Of a stretch of DNA of 49,020 bases, positions 35,348 to 43,079 are shown in pieces. Every line of letters begins with the position of its first letter. Positions within the stretch are counted from its first letter, which is position 1. Location: positions 1 through 49,020 of the forward strand of contig CAMFGY010000034.1 of the NCBI GenBank assembly GCA_945952065.1, read 5' to 3'. The notes below the pieces were generated by a model. That model had not been told where the DNA came from, did not search any database, and saw only the letters and a list, made by a program, of their open reading frames with translations. A program made the position numbers and the translations under genes. This stretch comes from an uncultured Burkholderiales bacterium (GTDB lineage: Bacteria; Pseudomonadota; Gammaproteobacteria; Burkholderiales; Burkholderiaceae_C).

Positions 35348-35378
35348 GGGCGGCGGCGCTGCGGTCTACAGTTCGTCC

Positions 35379-36152
35379 ATGATTCAGATTCGCCCATCGT
35401 CCATGAAGCAAGCCTTGCCGCCCGTGCTACGCACCGGCGCAGCGGGCATGGCTGTGGTCGCTGGGCTTTTGCTGGTGGGTTTTGGGGGCGCAAAGGCGCA
35501 GCAGCCCAGCGAAACCGCCGGCCTCAGCGCTGAATTGCTGTCACAGGTTGAACAAGTCGCGCAAGCGGGCGCCAAAGGCGGCTTGCCGGCCCAGGCGCGG
35601 GTGCAGGTTCAAGTTGGGGCACTGGATCCCCGTTTGAAGCTGGCCCCTTGCGCCTCGGTGCAGCCTTATTTGCCGCCGGGTTTGCAAATGTGGGGGCGCA
35701 CCCGCATCGGTTTGCGCTGCTTGCAAGGGCCGGTGCGTTGGAATGTCAGCCTGCCCATCACTGTCAAGGTCTATGCCAAGGCACTTGTGGCCAATGAGCC
35801 CCTGGCTGCGGGGACGCTGCTGACTCAAGCTCAGCTCGGGATGGCCGAAATAGACATAGCTGCCGAAGCAGGCGCGGTGTTCACCGATGCCGCCAGCTTG
35901 GCGGGGCGCACCTTGAGCCGTCCCTTGGGGGCGGGCGAGGCCGTGCGCAGCGGCAGCTTGAAGGCTCGTCAGTGGTTTGCCGCTGGCGACACAGTGATGG
36001 TGCGGGCCGCCGGGCCCGGCTATGCTGTGTCGCGGGAAGGTCAAGCCATGGCGGTGGGTTTGGAAGGACAGAACGTCAAGGTTCGATTTGAGAGCGGCCG
36101 GATTGTGACCGGTCGGGTTGTCGGTGATCGACAGGTGGAGGTGCTGCTATGA
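35379..36152 (+). CDS. flgA: FlgA, P-ring assembly chaperone
   Basis: A 257-residue periplasmic protein required for FlgI polymerisation. A signal peptide is visible (core GMAVVAGLLLVGFGG, likely cleavage after AKA). The C-terminal SAF-type region has VANEPLAAGTLLTQAQL, AGRTLSRPLGAGEAV and SREGQAMAVGLEGQNVKVRFESGR, split by intervening sequence. No good ribosome site fits either start. The ATG at 35403 (MKQALPP...) gives a neater signal peptide and more room for a promoter, so the protein may be eight residues shorter. It diverges from flgB. A short hairpin at 36197-36215 follows the stop. Confidence 0.93.
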   Translation: MIQIRPSSMKQALPPVLRTGAAGMAVVAGLLLVGFGGAKAQQPSETAGLSAELLSQVEQVAQAGAKGGLPAQARVQVQVGALDPRLKLAPCASVQPYLPPGLQMWGRTRIGLRCLQGPVRWNVSLPITVKVYAKALVANEPLAAGTLLTQAQLGMAEIDIAAEAGAVFTDAASLAGRTLSRPLGAGEAVRSGSLKARQWFAAGDTVMVRAAGPGYAVSREGQAMAVGLEGQNVKVRFESGRIVTGRVVGDRQVEVLL

Positions 36153-36243
36153 AAGCGCTCCGCTCGCAGCCTTTGATGCTCGGAAATTTGATGCGCCCTG
36201 GGTTCGCAGCCCGGGGTCTGGGAAGTCTTTTTGTCGAAAGTTC

Positions 36244-36270
36244 TAAAGTTTTCATGCCCTGCGTCGATAC
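36244..36270 (+). promoter_or_regulatory. sigma-28 (FliA) promoter of flgMN
   Basis: TAAAGTTT (36244-36251), an 11-bp spacer and GTCGATAC (36263-36270) match the FliA consensus TAAAGTTT-N11-GCCGATAA in 8/8 and 6/8 positions. It lies 51 bp before the flgM start. flgM has a class 3 promoter in Salmonella, which gives FliA-FlgM feedback. Confidence 0.7.
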
Positions 36271-36321
36271 ACCGGAAAACCTGGAAAGGTTTGGGCCCGT
36301 CCCAAATCTATGGAGAACACC

Positions 36322-36657
36322 ATGAAGATCGGTAACAGCCATGAAGTTTCGTCAGCAGCGCTGGGGGCGGATAAAGCCTCGGCCGCTCAGACGGGACGCG
36401 CCACTGCTGGCAAAGCCCCGGCCGGACCGGCTCCGGTCGGCACCAAGCCGGCGCCGGAGGCCAGCGCCAAGTTGGAGCTGTCCAGCAATGCCAAGCTTTT
36501 GTCGGGCGTCTCGGAAGACGGCAGCTTTGATGCCGCCAAGGTCGAGCGCATCTCGCAGGCGATTGCAGACGGCAAGTTCGTCGTCAATGCCAATGTGATT
36601 GCCGACAAGCTGATTGCAAACGCTCAGGAAATGCTCAGCCGCATGACGCCTCACTGA
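36322..36657 (+). CDS. flgM: FlgM, anti-sigma-28 factor
   Basis: A 111-residue protein. The N-terminal half is Ala/Pro-rich and probably disordered. The C-terminal sigma-binding half has KLELSSNAKLL and AAKVERISQAIADGKFVVNA, ending NAQEMLSRMTPH. FlgM binds FliA (encoded at 10092) until it is exported through the finished hook. I chose the ATG at 36322 because GGAGA lies 5 bp upstream; an ATG at 36310 is the alternative. A perfect hairpin (CTGGCC-TTGA-GGCCAG, 36674-36689) follows the stop without a T-run and might reduce read-through into flgN. Confidence 0.93.
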   Translation: MKIGNSHEVSSAALGADKASAAQTGRATAGKAPAGPAPVGTKPAPEASAKLELSSNAKLLSGVSEDGSFDAAKVERISQAIADGKFVVNANVIADKLIANAQEMLSRMTPH

Positions 36658-36771
36658 GGCCTCATCACAGGCGCTGGCCTTGAGGCCAGGGCTGCAGCGG
36701 GGACATTTTCGTTTTTGTATTCCGGCGCATCATGAAGGATGCGCTTTCAACGCCTTATGGCGGGGATAGTC

Positions 36772-37173
36772 ATGCAAGCTTCGCCTTCCTCAGACCCGAA
36801 CGCTGCGGCGGTCAGTCAACAACTGGAACAGCCCCTGCTGGAAGTGGAGAGCTGCTTGAATCTATTGGGCGACGCTTTGCTGCGCCGCGATACCCAGGCG
36901 ATCGAGCAATACGCAGCCAAGCTGCATCAATCATTGGCGCAAGCCATCGTCAGCTTCAGCGAGGCCGCCCGCAGCGGCGCCGTGCCACCGAATCTGCGTC
37001 ACCGGCTGGCTTTGGCGGGAGGCCGTGTGGCCGCCCAACGCGAGTCACTGGCGCGTGCCACGGCGGCGCTGGACCGTGCCATCGACGTCTTGATGCCGGG
37101 CGAAAACACCGGGCTGTATTCATCCATCGGTAAAAACGAGCGCAAGACTTTGGGCGGCTCCGTCCAGGCCTGA
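36772..37173 (+). CDS. flgN: FlgN, chaperone for FlgK and FlgL
   Basis: A 133-residue helical protein of the FlgN family, which delivers FlgK and FlgL to the export gate. Visible features are a coiled helical body (QQLEQPLLEVESCLNLLGDA and RVAAQRESLARATAALDRAI) and the C-terminal substrate-binding tail ENTGLYSSIG, a hallmark of FlgN. The start at 36772 has GGGGAT at a suitable distance; 36739 would add 11 residues. It follows flgM and ends at a strong terminator, so flgMN form one unit. Confidence 0.85.
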   Translation: MQASPSSDPNAAAVSQQLEQPLLEVESCLNLLGDALLRRDTQAIEQYAAKLHQSLAQAIVSFSEAARSGAVPPNLRHRLALAGGRVAAQRESLARATAALDRAIDVLMPGENTGLYSSIGKNERKTLGGSVQA

Positions 37174-37205
37174 GGCGAGCTGCTCGACGCGCGAAACATC
37201 AGCAC

Positions 37206-37241
37206 CGCCGCAGCGACCGCCGTCGCTGCGGCGTTTTTTTT
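37206..37241 (+). terminator. strong rho-independent terminator after flgN
   Basis: CGCCGCAGCGA (37206-37216), a 6-nt loop and TCGCTGCGGCG (37223-37233) form a perfect 11-bp stem followed by eight T (37234-37241). It ends the flgMN transcript. The reverse strand has no T-run, so the convergent DUF1841 gene is not served by it. Confidence 0.9.
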
Positions 37242-37671
37242 AGCGCGTGGCTTTTTGCCGAACGCTGTCCAAATAGGCGTGGCCATCCGGCGGCAAGCCG
37301 CTGCGCTGCGAGGCCCAGATCATTTCGCCCAAACTGTCCATCGCCGCATGGTGGGCTTCGTGCAAAGAGTTGCGTTTGGCGGCCAGCAGTTCAATCGCTT
37401 GGCGAATGCCATGGGGCTGATCGATGGACTGCTGCTCGCTGATGGTCAGGTGCATGGACAGGTGCAAAAAGGGATTGGTGCGTCCCTCTTCAACGCTGTA
37501 GACGGCCGCCAACGCCGCCTCTTCATCGGCCAATTCGGCGTGGTATTCCGGGTGTTGGGCGATCCAGTCGGCCGCAATCATCTCCATGGGGATCAGAGGC
37601 AGGCCGGCTTTGAGCTTTTGGTAGGTGGCGCAGAAAAACCGGCGCACCTCGAGTTGGGATGGAGCAAACAT
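37240..37671 (-). CDS. DUF1841 family protein
   Basis: A 143-residue cytosolic protein of the DUF1841 family, conserved in beta- and gammaproteobacteria. Family blocks are the start FxPSQxExRRFFCATYQKLK, LIPMEMIAADWIAQHPEYHA, TNPFLHLSMHLTISEQQSID and SLGEMIWASQRSGLPPDGHAYL. No enzymatic motif is clear and its function is unknown. It is convergent with flgN, and its last bases overlap the T-run of the flgMN terminator. It lies 24 bp downstream of the KefC gene on the same strand and may share its transcript. Confidence 0.85.
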   Translation of the reverse strand: MFAPSQLEVRRFFCATYQKLKAGLPLIPMEMIAADWIAQHPEYHAELADEEAALAAVYSVEEGRTNPFLHLSMHLTISEQQSIDQPHGIRQAIELLAAKRNSLHEAHHAAMDSLGEMIWASQRSGLPPDGHAYLDSVRQKATR

Positions 37672-37695
37672 GGGGCTGATTGTCGCCGGAGCGCC

Positions 37696-39543
37696 TCAAT
37701 CGGGGCGGGCCCAGGGTTTGTTGGCCCTTTGCTGGCGCTGGGCTTGGGCCTGGTCGCGCTCTTGTGCGAACAGGGTCTCCAACTGCTGGCGAGCTTCTTT
37801 GGCCGCGGCGATCAAGGCCTTGTTGTCTTGCTGCAGGGGCACCATGGCCTCCAATTGCGCGATGTTGTGGCGCCGGAAACGCCAGGCCAGCTGGCGGGCC
37901 GCATGAGGCTCATGGCCCAGCAGTTCCAAGGCACTGCGCCCACTCATCAGTGCTGCGTCCAGTGTCTCGCGTTCGATGCGGGTGACGCCGAGTGCGCGCA
38001 GCTGCAGATAGTGCCGCACATTGCGCGCCCGGGCAATGATTTGCAGATGCGGAAAATGCTCGCGAGCCAGCGCCGCAATGGCCAGGCTTTGCGCCACATC
38101 GTCCACGGCAATCACCAGGATGCGCGCTTGCTCGGCGCCTGCGGTGCGCAGCAAATCCAGGCGGGTGGCGTCGCCAAAAAACACCCGCCAGCCGAACTGG
38201 CGCAGTGACTCCACGGCTTCGGCATCATGGTCCAGCACCGTGGCTGACAAGCCGTTGGCATACAGCAGGCGGCCGACGATCTGCCCATAGCGGCCAAAGC
38301 CTGCAATCAAGGTTGGCGCCGGCTCTGGGGCAACTTGCTCGCCCCCCGGCACGGCTTTGCGCGCCAGCTTGGGCAGCAGCAAACGGTCGGTCAGCAAGAG
38401 CAGGGCCGGTGTGCAGGCCAAGGACAGCGCCACGGCCGCCACCAGGGCCGAGTTCTGCGCGGCGCTGATCAGGCCGGCCTGCTGCGCCAGTTGAAACACC
38501 ACGAAGCCGAACTCCCCGCCTTGGGCCAGCAGGATCACAAACACCGGGCGCTCCAGCAGCGGGATCTTCATCCAGCCCGCCATCAAGCTCAAGAGCAGGC
38601 CTTTGCACAGCAGCAGGGCCAGCAGCAGACTCAGGACCAGCTGCGGCTGCTCGACCAGCACCGCCAGGTCCAGCCCCATGCCCACGGCGATGAAGAACAG
38701 GCCCAGCAGCAGCCCTTTGAAGGGCTCCAGATCGGTTTCCAGCTCGCGACGGTATTCGCTTTCGGCCAAGAGCACACCGGCCAAAAAAGCCCCCAGCGCC
38801 ATGGACAGGCCCACGCTGTGCATCAGAGCCGCGGTGCCCAACACCAGCAAGAGCGCCGCCGCGGTGAAGATCTCCGGGGTGTGGCTCTTGGCAATCCAGC
38901 GCAGCGCCGGGCGCAGCAGCAAGCGGCCACCCAGCACGATGGCCGCGATGGCCGCGATCGCTTTCAAGGCCTGCATGCCGCTGCCGCCGGCGCCTGCGGG
39001 CAGCTCAGCCGGCCCCAGATGCTGGGCGGCCATGATGGGCACCAGGGCCAGCACCGGAATCGCGGCAATGTCTTGGAGCAAGGCCACGCTCAAAATGCTT
39101 TGTCCGGCCGTGGTGCGGCCCAGATTGCGCTCGGCCAACACCGCCAAGGCCACGGCGGTTGACGACATGGCCAGCCCCAAGCTCAAGACCAGACACAGTG
39201 GCCAAGGCCAACCCAGTGCCAAACCCAAGCCCATCAAGAGTGCGGTGCAGCCCAGCAATTGCAGCGAGCCCCAGCCGAAGATAGGGCGGCGCATCGCCCA
39301 GAGCCGGCTGGGCTCCAGCTCCAAGCCGACCAAGAACATCATCAAGACAACGCCGAATTCGGCCACTTCCAAAATCGTGGCCGGTGCGCTGACCCAGCCC
39401 AGCACATGGGGGCCCACCACAATGCCTGCGATCAAATAGCCCAAGATGGCGCCGAGCCTCGCCCAACGGGCCAGCGGCACGGCGACCACGGCCGCAGCCA
39501 TGATCACCAGGGGCAGGTGCAACCAGGATTGTTCGGTGCTCAT
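37696..39543 (-). CDS. kefC: KefC-type glutathione-gated K+/H+ antiporter
   Basis: A 615-residue CPA2 antiporter. The N-terminal ~390 residues have about 12-13 membrane helices with the conserved membrane Q157-D158 pair (SVALLQDIAAIPVLALVP). A cytoplasmic RCK domain follows, with the dinucleotide-binding GFGRYG (415-420), HDAEAVESLRQFG and FFGDATRLDLLRTAG. A basic/Gln-rich coiled tail ends the protein. KefB and KefC protect cells from electrophiles by K+ efflux when glutathione adducts form; which of the two it is cannot be settled by sequence. It overlaps the KefF-like gene by ATGA (39540-39543). Confidence 0.88.
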   Translation of the reverse strand: MSTEQSWLHLPLVIMAAAVVAVPLARWARLGAILGYLIAGIVVGPHVLGWVSAPATILEVAEFGVVLMMFLVGLELEPSRLWAMRRPIFGWGSLQLLGCTALLMGLGLALGWPWPLCLVLSLGLAMSSTAVALAVLAERNLGRTTAGQSILSVALLQDIAAIPVLALVPIMAAQHLGPAELPAGAGGSGMQALKAIAAIAAIVLGGRLLLRPALRWIAKSHTPEIFTAAALLLVLGTAALMHSVGLSMALGAFLAGVLLAESEYRRELETDLEPFKGLLLGLFFIAVGMGLDLAVLVEQPQLVLSLLLALLLCKGLLLSLMAGWMKIPLLERPVFVILLAQGGEFGFVVFQLAQQAGLISAAQNSALVAAVALSLACTPALLLLTDRLLLPKLARKAVPGGEQVAPEPAPTLIAGFGRYGQIVGRLLYANGLSATVLDHDAEAVESLRQFGWRVFFGDATRLDLLRTAGAEQARILVIAVDDVAQSLAIAALAREHFPHLQIIARARNVRHYLQLRALGVTRIERETLDAALMSGRSALELLGHEPHAARQLAWRFRRHNIAQLEAMVPLQQDNKALIAAAKEARQQLETLFAQERDQAQAQRQQRANKPWARPD

Positions 39544-40172
39544 TGGCCTTGCTCCATCGACGAGGACTGGGGCCGCTCGTCGGGGTCAATCGGGGGCGGT
39601 ACGCAGGCCGGTATATGGCCTTCGCTGTTTCCATGGGGGTAGTTCAGCAGCGCTTGGGTGAAGCGCAGACCATGTTGATGCAGCTGCGCGTCATCCACTC
39701 GATGCGCACCGTGCAACACCAGGGGCGGCAGGAAGCGCATGCCACACAGACGTGCGGTTTGGGCCTGGGGCAGCAAAAAGTCCTCCAGGGCGTGTTGGTG
39801 ATGCCCCTCTGGGCGGTAGTCTTGGGCGGAACCGCCGCTGGAGCAGACCACCCACAGATCTTTGTCCTGCAGTGCTCGGCCACCCGGCCCGTAAGCCCAG
39901 CCGAATTGCAAGACCTCATCGACCCAAAGCTTGAGCAGGGCTGGCATGCCGTACCAATGCAGCGGATGCAGCCAGACCAGCAATTGCGCTTCGCTCAAGG
40001 CTGCTTGTTCGGCCGCAACATCGATGTTGTAGTCCGGGTAGAGGCGGTAGAGATCTCGGCATTCGATGCGCGGCGTTTGCAAGTTCTTTGCCGCCGCTTG
40101 CAAAGTGCTCGCCACGCGTGAGTGTGCGAGCTCGGGGTGAGCCAACAAGATCAGAATCTTCGGGGGTGTCAT
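39540..40172 (-). CDS. KefF/KefG-type NAD(P)H quinone oxidoreductase
   Basis: A 210-residue flavodoxin-like fold protein of the KefF/KefG/MdaB group. Motifs are the N-terminal KILILLAHPELAHSRV, LLVWLHPLHWYGMPALLKLWVDEV, FGWAYGPGGRAL and the C-terminal region with CGMRFLPPLVLHGA. The ancillary subunit is required for full KefB/KefC activity and reduces quinones with FMN. The 4-bp ATGA overlap with the antiporter gene shows tight coupling. The Pro-rich C-terminal tail is variable. Confidence 0.85.
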   Translation of the reverse strand: MTPPKILILLAHPELAHSRVASTLQAAAKNLQTPRIECRDLYRLYPDYNIDVAAEQAALSEAQLLVWLHPLHWYGMPALLKLWVDEVLQFGWAYGPGGRALQDKDLWVVCSSGGSAQDYRPEGHHQHALEDFLLPQAQTARLCGMRFLPPLVLHGAHRVDDAQLHQHGLRFTQALLNYPHGNSEGHIPACVPPPIDPDERPQSSSMEQGQ

Positions 40173-40241
40173 GGTGGTGGGGCCTGGCGGAAGCTACGAT
40201 TGCGGGCAAAGCGAGTGGATGAAAAAAGGCAAGGAGCGGAC

Positions 40242-40889
40242 ATGCCCGTTATTCTGGTTGCCAACCCCAAGGGCGGCGTTGGCAAAAGTACGGTCGCGAC
40301 GCATATCGCGGGTTTTCTGGCTCGGCGTGGACACAAGGTGATGCTTGGCGACGCCGACAAGCAGCAGTCCTCACGCCGGTGGTTGGGGCTGCGTCCCGCC
40401 GAATTGCCGACCATTCAGGGCTGGGACTTCGACGATGAGAAAACCGTCAAACCGCCCAAAGGTGTCAGCCATGTGGTGATAGACACGCCTGCGGGTCTGA
40501 GTGGCAAGTCTTTGAAGTCGCTGTACAAGCTGGCCGACCGGATTGTCATTCCTTTGCAGCCCAGTTTGTTTGACATTCAGGCCACCTTTGACTTTGTCCG
40601 CAAGCTGCAGGAGTTTCAGGCCCAGGGCTTGCGCACCGCTGCCGGGCCTGAACTGGCCATTGTGGGCATGCGGGTCAAGGAGGGCACTTTGTCCGTGCAG
40701 CAACTGCAGGGCTTTTTGCAGGAATTGGGCGTGCCGGTGCTGGCCTTGTTGAGAGACACCCAGAACTATGTGCAACTGGCGGCGCGCGGCCTGACGATTT
40801 GGGATGTGGCCCCGGGGCGCGTGGAGCGCGACTTGAGCCAGTGGCAAGCGTTGGGCGATTGGTTGGATGCCGCAGAGCGCCTGCGCTGA
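40242..40889 (+). CDS. orphan ParA/MinD-family ATPase
   Basis: A 215-residue ParA-type ATPase with an intact deviant Walker A (KGGVGKST, 10-17), a Walker A'-like GDADKQQSS region and VVIDTPAGLSG. An AAGG-type ribosome site (AAGGAGCGGAC) precedes the ATG at 40242. It has no ParB neighbour, so it is not a standard partition cassette. Such orphans position other cargo (chemotaxis clusters, carboxysomes, plasmid-like factors). It diverges from the KefF-like gene with a 69-bp gap and precedes a LuxR-type regulator. Confidence 0.85.
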   Translation: MPVILVANPKGGVGKSTVATHIAGFLARRGHKVMLGDADKQQSSRRWLGLRPAELPTIQGWDFDDEKTVKPPKGVSHVVIDTPAGLSGKSLKSLYKLADRIVIPLQPSLFDIQATFDFVRKLQEFQAQGLRTAAGPELAIVGMRVKEGTLSVQQLQGFLQELGVPVLALLRDTQNYVQLAARGLTIWDVAPGRVERDLSQWQALGDWLDAAERLR

Positions 40890-41099
40890 TCCCCAGTCGC
40901 TTTGGGCCGGCGACCCGGCCCTCGTCTTCGCTGCTTCCATTGACAGGCTTGGAGGGCCTTGATGTGGGCCGGAGCAGGGTTTCGCCCCAGTCTCAGCCCC
41001 CGCGCGGCGCTGCCGACTGTCCTATCATCTCAACCCTGCATATTCGCTGAGGCCTTGGGGCGACTCGGCTTGGAAAACCATAGAAAAAAGGGGACTGAC

Positions 41100-41837
41100 A
41101 TGAAGGTCTTGCTGATTGATGATCATCCGCTGATCTTGTCGGCTTTGCAGTCGGTCATTGAGGGCTTGGAGGAGAGCGTTCAAGTGGTCGGCGCCGAGAG
41201 TGCCGCAGCGGCGCGTGCGGCGCTGAGTGCCCATGAAGGCTTTGATTTGGTCTTGCTGGACCTGCAATTGGGCGATGCCAGCGGCTTTGAGGTGTTGGAC
41301 GAATTCCGTGCGGCATACCCGGCCTTGCCGGTGGTGGTGATTTCCGCGTCGGACCGCGCCAGCGACGTGATCCGCGCCATTGATCAAGGGGCCATGGGTT
41401 TTGTGCCCAAGCGTGCCGGGACCGAGTTGTTGTCGCAGGCCTTGAAGCTGGTGATGGCGGGCGGCATTTATGTGCCGCCGATGAATCTTGGGCCTGAGGC
41501 CGGGCCGCCGCCCAGCAAGGCCGCCATGGCCAATGCCAAGCTGCAACAGATTCAACAGCAGGCCTTGGCGTCCAGCTATCAGCGGGCCACAGGATTGGAA
41601 AGTCTGTCGCTGACACCTCGCCAGACCGATGTGCTGGCTTTGCTCTTGCAAGGCAAGCCCAACAAAATCATCGCGCGTGAGTTGGGGGTCTCGGTGGAGA
41701 CCATCAAAGACCATGTGGCCGCCGTGCTGAAGGCCTTGGGCGTGGGTTCACGCACCCAGGCGGTGTTGGCGGTGGGTCAGATGGTGCAGCGCCAACCGGA
41801 CGCGCATTTCTCCACCTGGCGGGTGGCTCAACCCTGA
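41100..41837 (+). CDS. NarL/LuxR-family response regulator
   Basis: A 245-residue DNA-binding regulator. The receiver has D7/D8, phospho-site D54 and K104. A C-terminal LuxR-type HTH lies at about 168-225 (LTPRQTDVLALLLQGKPNKI, then IARELGVSVETIKDHVAAVLKALG). The ATG at 41100 follows an AGGGGA site; an upstream open extension to 40959 looks unrelated. No histidine kinase is adjacent, so the cognate sensor is not visible here. Confidence 0.88.
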   Translation: MKVLLIDDHPLILSALQSVIEGLEESVQVVGAESAAAARAALSAHEGFDLVLLDLQLGDASGFEVLDEFRAAYPALPVVVISASDRASDVIRAIDQGAMGFVPKRAGTELLSQALKLVMAGGIYVPPMNLGPEAGPPPSKAAMANAKLQQIQQQALASSYQRATGLESLSLTPRQTDVLALLLQGKPNKIIARELGVSVETIKDHVAAVLKALGVGSRTQAVLAVGQMVQRQPDAHFSTWRVAQP

Positions 41838-41882
41838 TGTGAACGGGTTGGCTGGGCGGCACTGCAGTCGCCGCGCCGCTCA

Positions 41883-42812
41883 TCAGGCCTGCGGCGTGTA
41901 GGCCAGGCGGACGTAAATGGGCGCAAAGGCCTCGGCCTGGGTGATCTCGAGCAGGCGTTCGCGGGCCAGCTCCAGCATGGCGATAAAGGTCACCACCAAC
42001 ACCGCTTGACCGCGGCTGAGGTCGAACAGGTGTTCGAACTCCAAAAAGCGATGGCCTTGCAAGCGCCGCAGCACAATGCTCATGTGCTCGCGCACCGACA
42101 GGTGTTCGCGGCTGATCTTGTGATGTTGGTTCAGCTTGGCGCGCCGCAAAATGTCCAGCCAAGCTTCACGCAGGTCATTGGCGTCCACATCCGGGAAGCG
42201 CGGCTGCAAGGACTGTTCGATATGCACCTGGGCGCGCAAAAAGTCGCGTCCCGCGACCGGCAGGGCATCGAGCCGCGCCGCCGCCAGTTTGATCTGCTCA
42301 TACTCCAACAAGCGACGCACCAACTCAGCGCGCGGGTCTTCGGGCTCGCTGCCGTCCTCGGTTTTCTTCGGCGGCAAGAGCATGCGTGACTTGATCTCGA
42401 TCAGCATGGCCGCCATCAGCAGGTACTCGCTGGCCAGCTCCAAATTGTGCTTGCGCAGTTGATCGACATAGCTGAGGTACTGGCGCGTGACGTCGGCCAG
42501 CGGGATGTCGAGGATGTTGAAGTTTTGCCGCCGGATCAGGTAGAGCAGCAGGTCCAGCGGGCCTTGAAAGGCTTCCAGAAAGACCTCCAGCGCGTCTGGA
42601 GGAATGTAGAGGTCCAGCGGCAGCTGGAACAGCGGCTCGCCATACAGGCGCGCCACGGCCACCGTGTCCACCACCTCGGGCATGCCGGTGGCATCGCTCA
42701 GGCCTTGCAAGTCTGCGCTCAGCGCGTCGGCGGCTTGTTGGGCCGGCAACGGTTCGACGTGCCACTGCTCGGCGTGCCGCGGCGCGGCCTGATTTGGAGG
42801 GCCTTGGGTCAT
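41883..42812 (-). CDS. scpA: ScpA, segregation and condensation protein A
   Basis: A 309-residue kleisin that links SMC heads in the chromosome condensation complex. The family body starts near residue 80 with FQGPLDLLLYLIRRQNFNIL, followed by LELASEYLLMAAMLIEIKSR, and ends with a winged-helix region (LVVTFIAMLELARERLLEIT). An N-terminal extension of ~75 residues before the kleisin core is low in conservation. scpB is not in the window. It lies 30 bp downstream of the DUF3460 gene and is convergent with the LuxR-type regulator. Confidence 0.93.
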   Translation of the reverse strand: MTQGPPNQAAPRHAEQWHVEPLPAQQAADALSADLQGLSDATGMPEVVDTVAVARLYGEPLFQLPLDLYIPPDALEVFLEAFQGPLDLLLYLIRRQNFNILDIPLADVTRQYLSYVDQLRKHNLELASEYLLMAAMLIEIKSRMLLPPKKTEDGSEPEDPRAELVRRLLEYEQIKLAAARLDALPVAGRDFLRAQVHIEQSLQPRFPDVDANDLREAWLDILRRAKLNQHHKISREHLSVREHMSIVLRRLQGHRFLEFEHLFDLSRGQAVLVVTFIAMLELARERLLEITQAEAFAPIYVRLAYTPQA

Positions 42813-42842
42813 GGCGGCGCCCAGCGAGGCAGGGCCCGGCGC

Positions 42843-43046
42843 TTACTTGGACTTGGTTTGGTAGACGTAGGGCTGCTGGGCCACGCGTGCGGCGCGGAAG
42901 TCAGCCTGGGCGGCGCGATCCACCGCCTTGTCCCACAGCAATTCGCGGCCTTGGCGCTGCTCTTGTTCCAAAGTCGGCTTCTTGGCCTTGAGCTCATCGA
43001 TGAAGCAGCTGGCTTCGGACTTGTAAGGCTTCCAGAACAGTGGCAT
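42843..43046 (-). CDS. DUF3460 family small protein
   Basis: A 67-residue protein with FIDELKAKKPTLEQEQRQGR, then ELLWDKAVDRAAQADFRAARV, matching the DUF3460 pattern (an early Glu/Lys-rich helix, then QRxGRxLLWDK). The family is small, mostly betaproteobacterial, and its function is unknown. No signal peptide or membrane segment is present. It lies between the SulP gene and scpA on the same strand, with short gaps, so it is probably co-transcribed. Confidence 0.75.
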   Translation of the reverse strand: MPLFWKPYKSEASCFIDELKAKKPTLEQEQRQGRELLWDKAVDRAAQADFRAARVAQQPYVYQTKSK

Positions 43047-43079
43047 GGCTTTGGTGCAAAGGGATGAAAGGCGCGGATT

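Noticed and set aside
32064-35378. A very long open frame on + running opposite flgF-flgB and in frame into flgA
   Set aside because: It is antisense to well-supported flg genes on the minus strand, has low-complexity composition typical of high-GC shadow frames, and only its last part (flgA) has family motifs.
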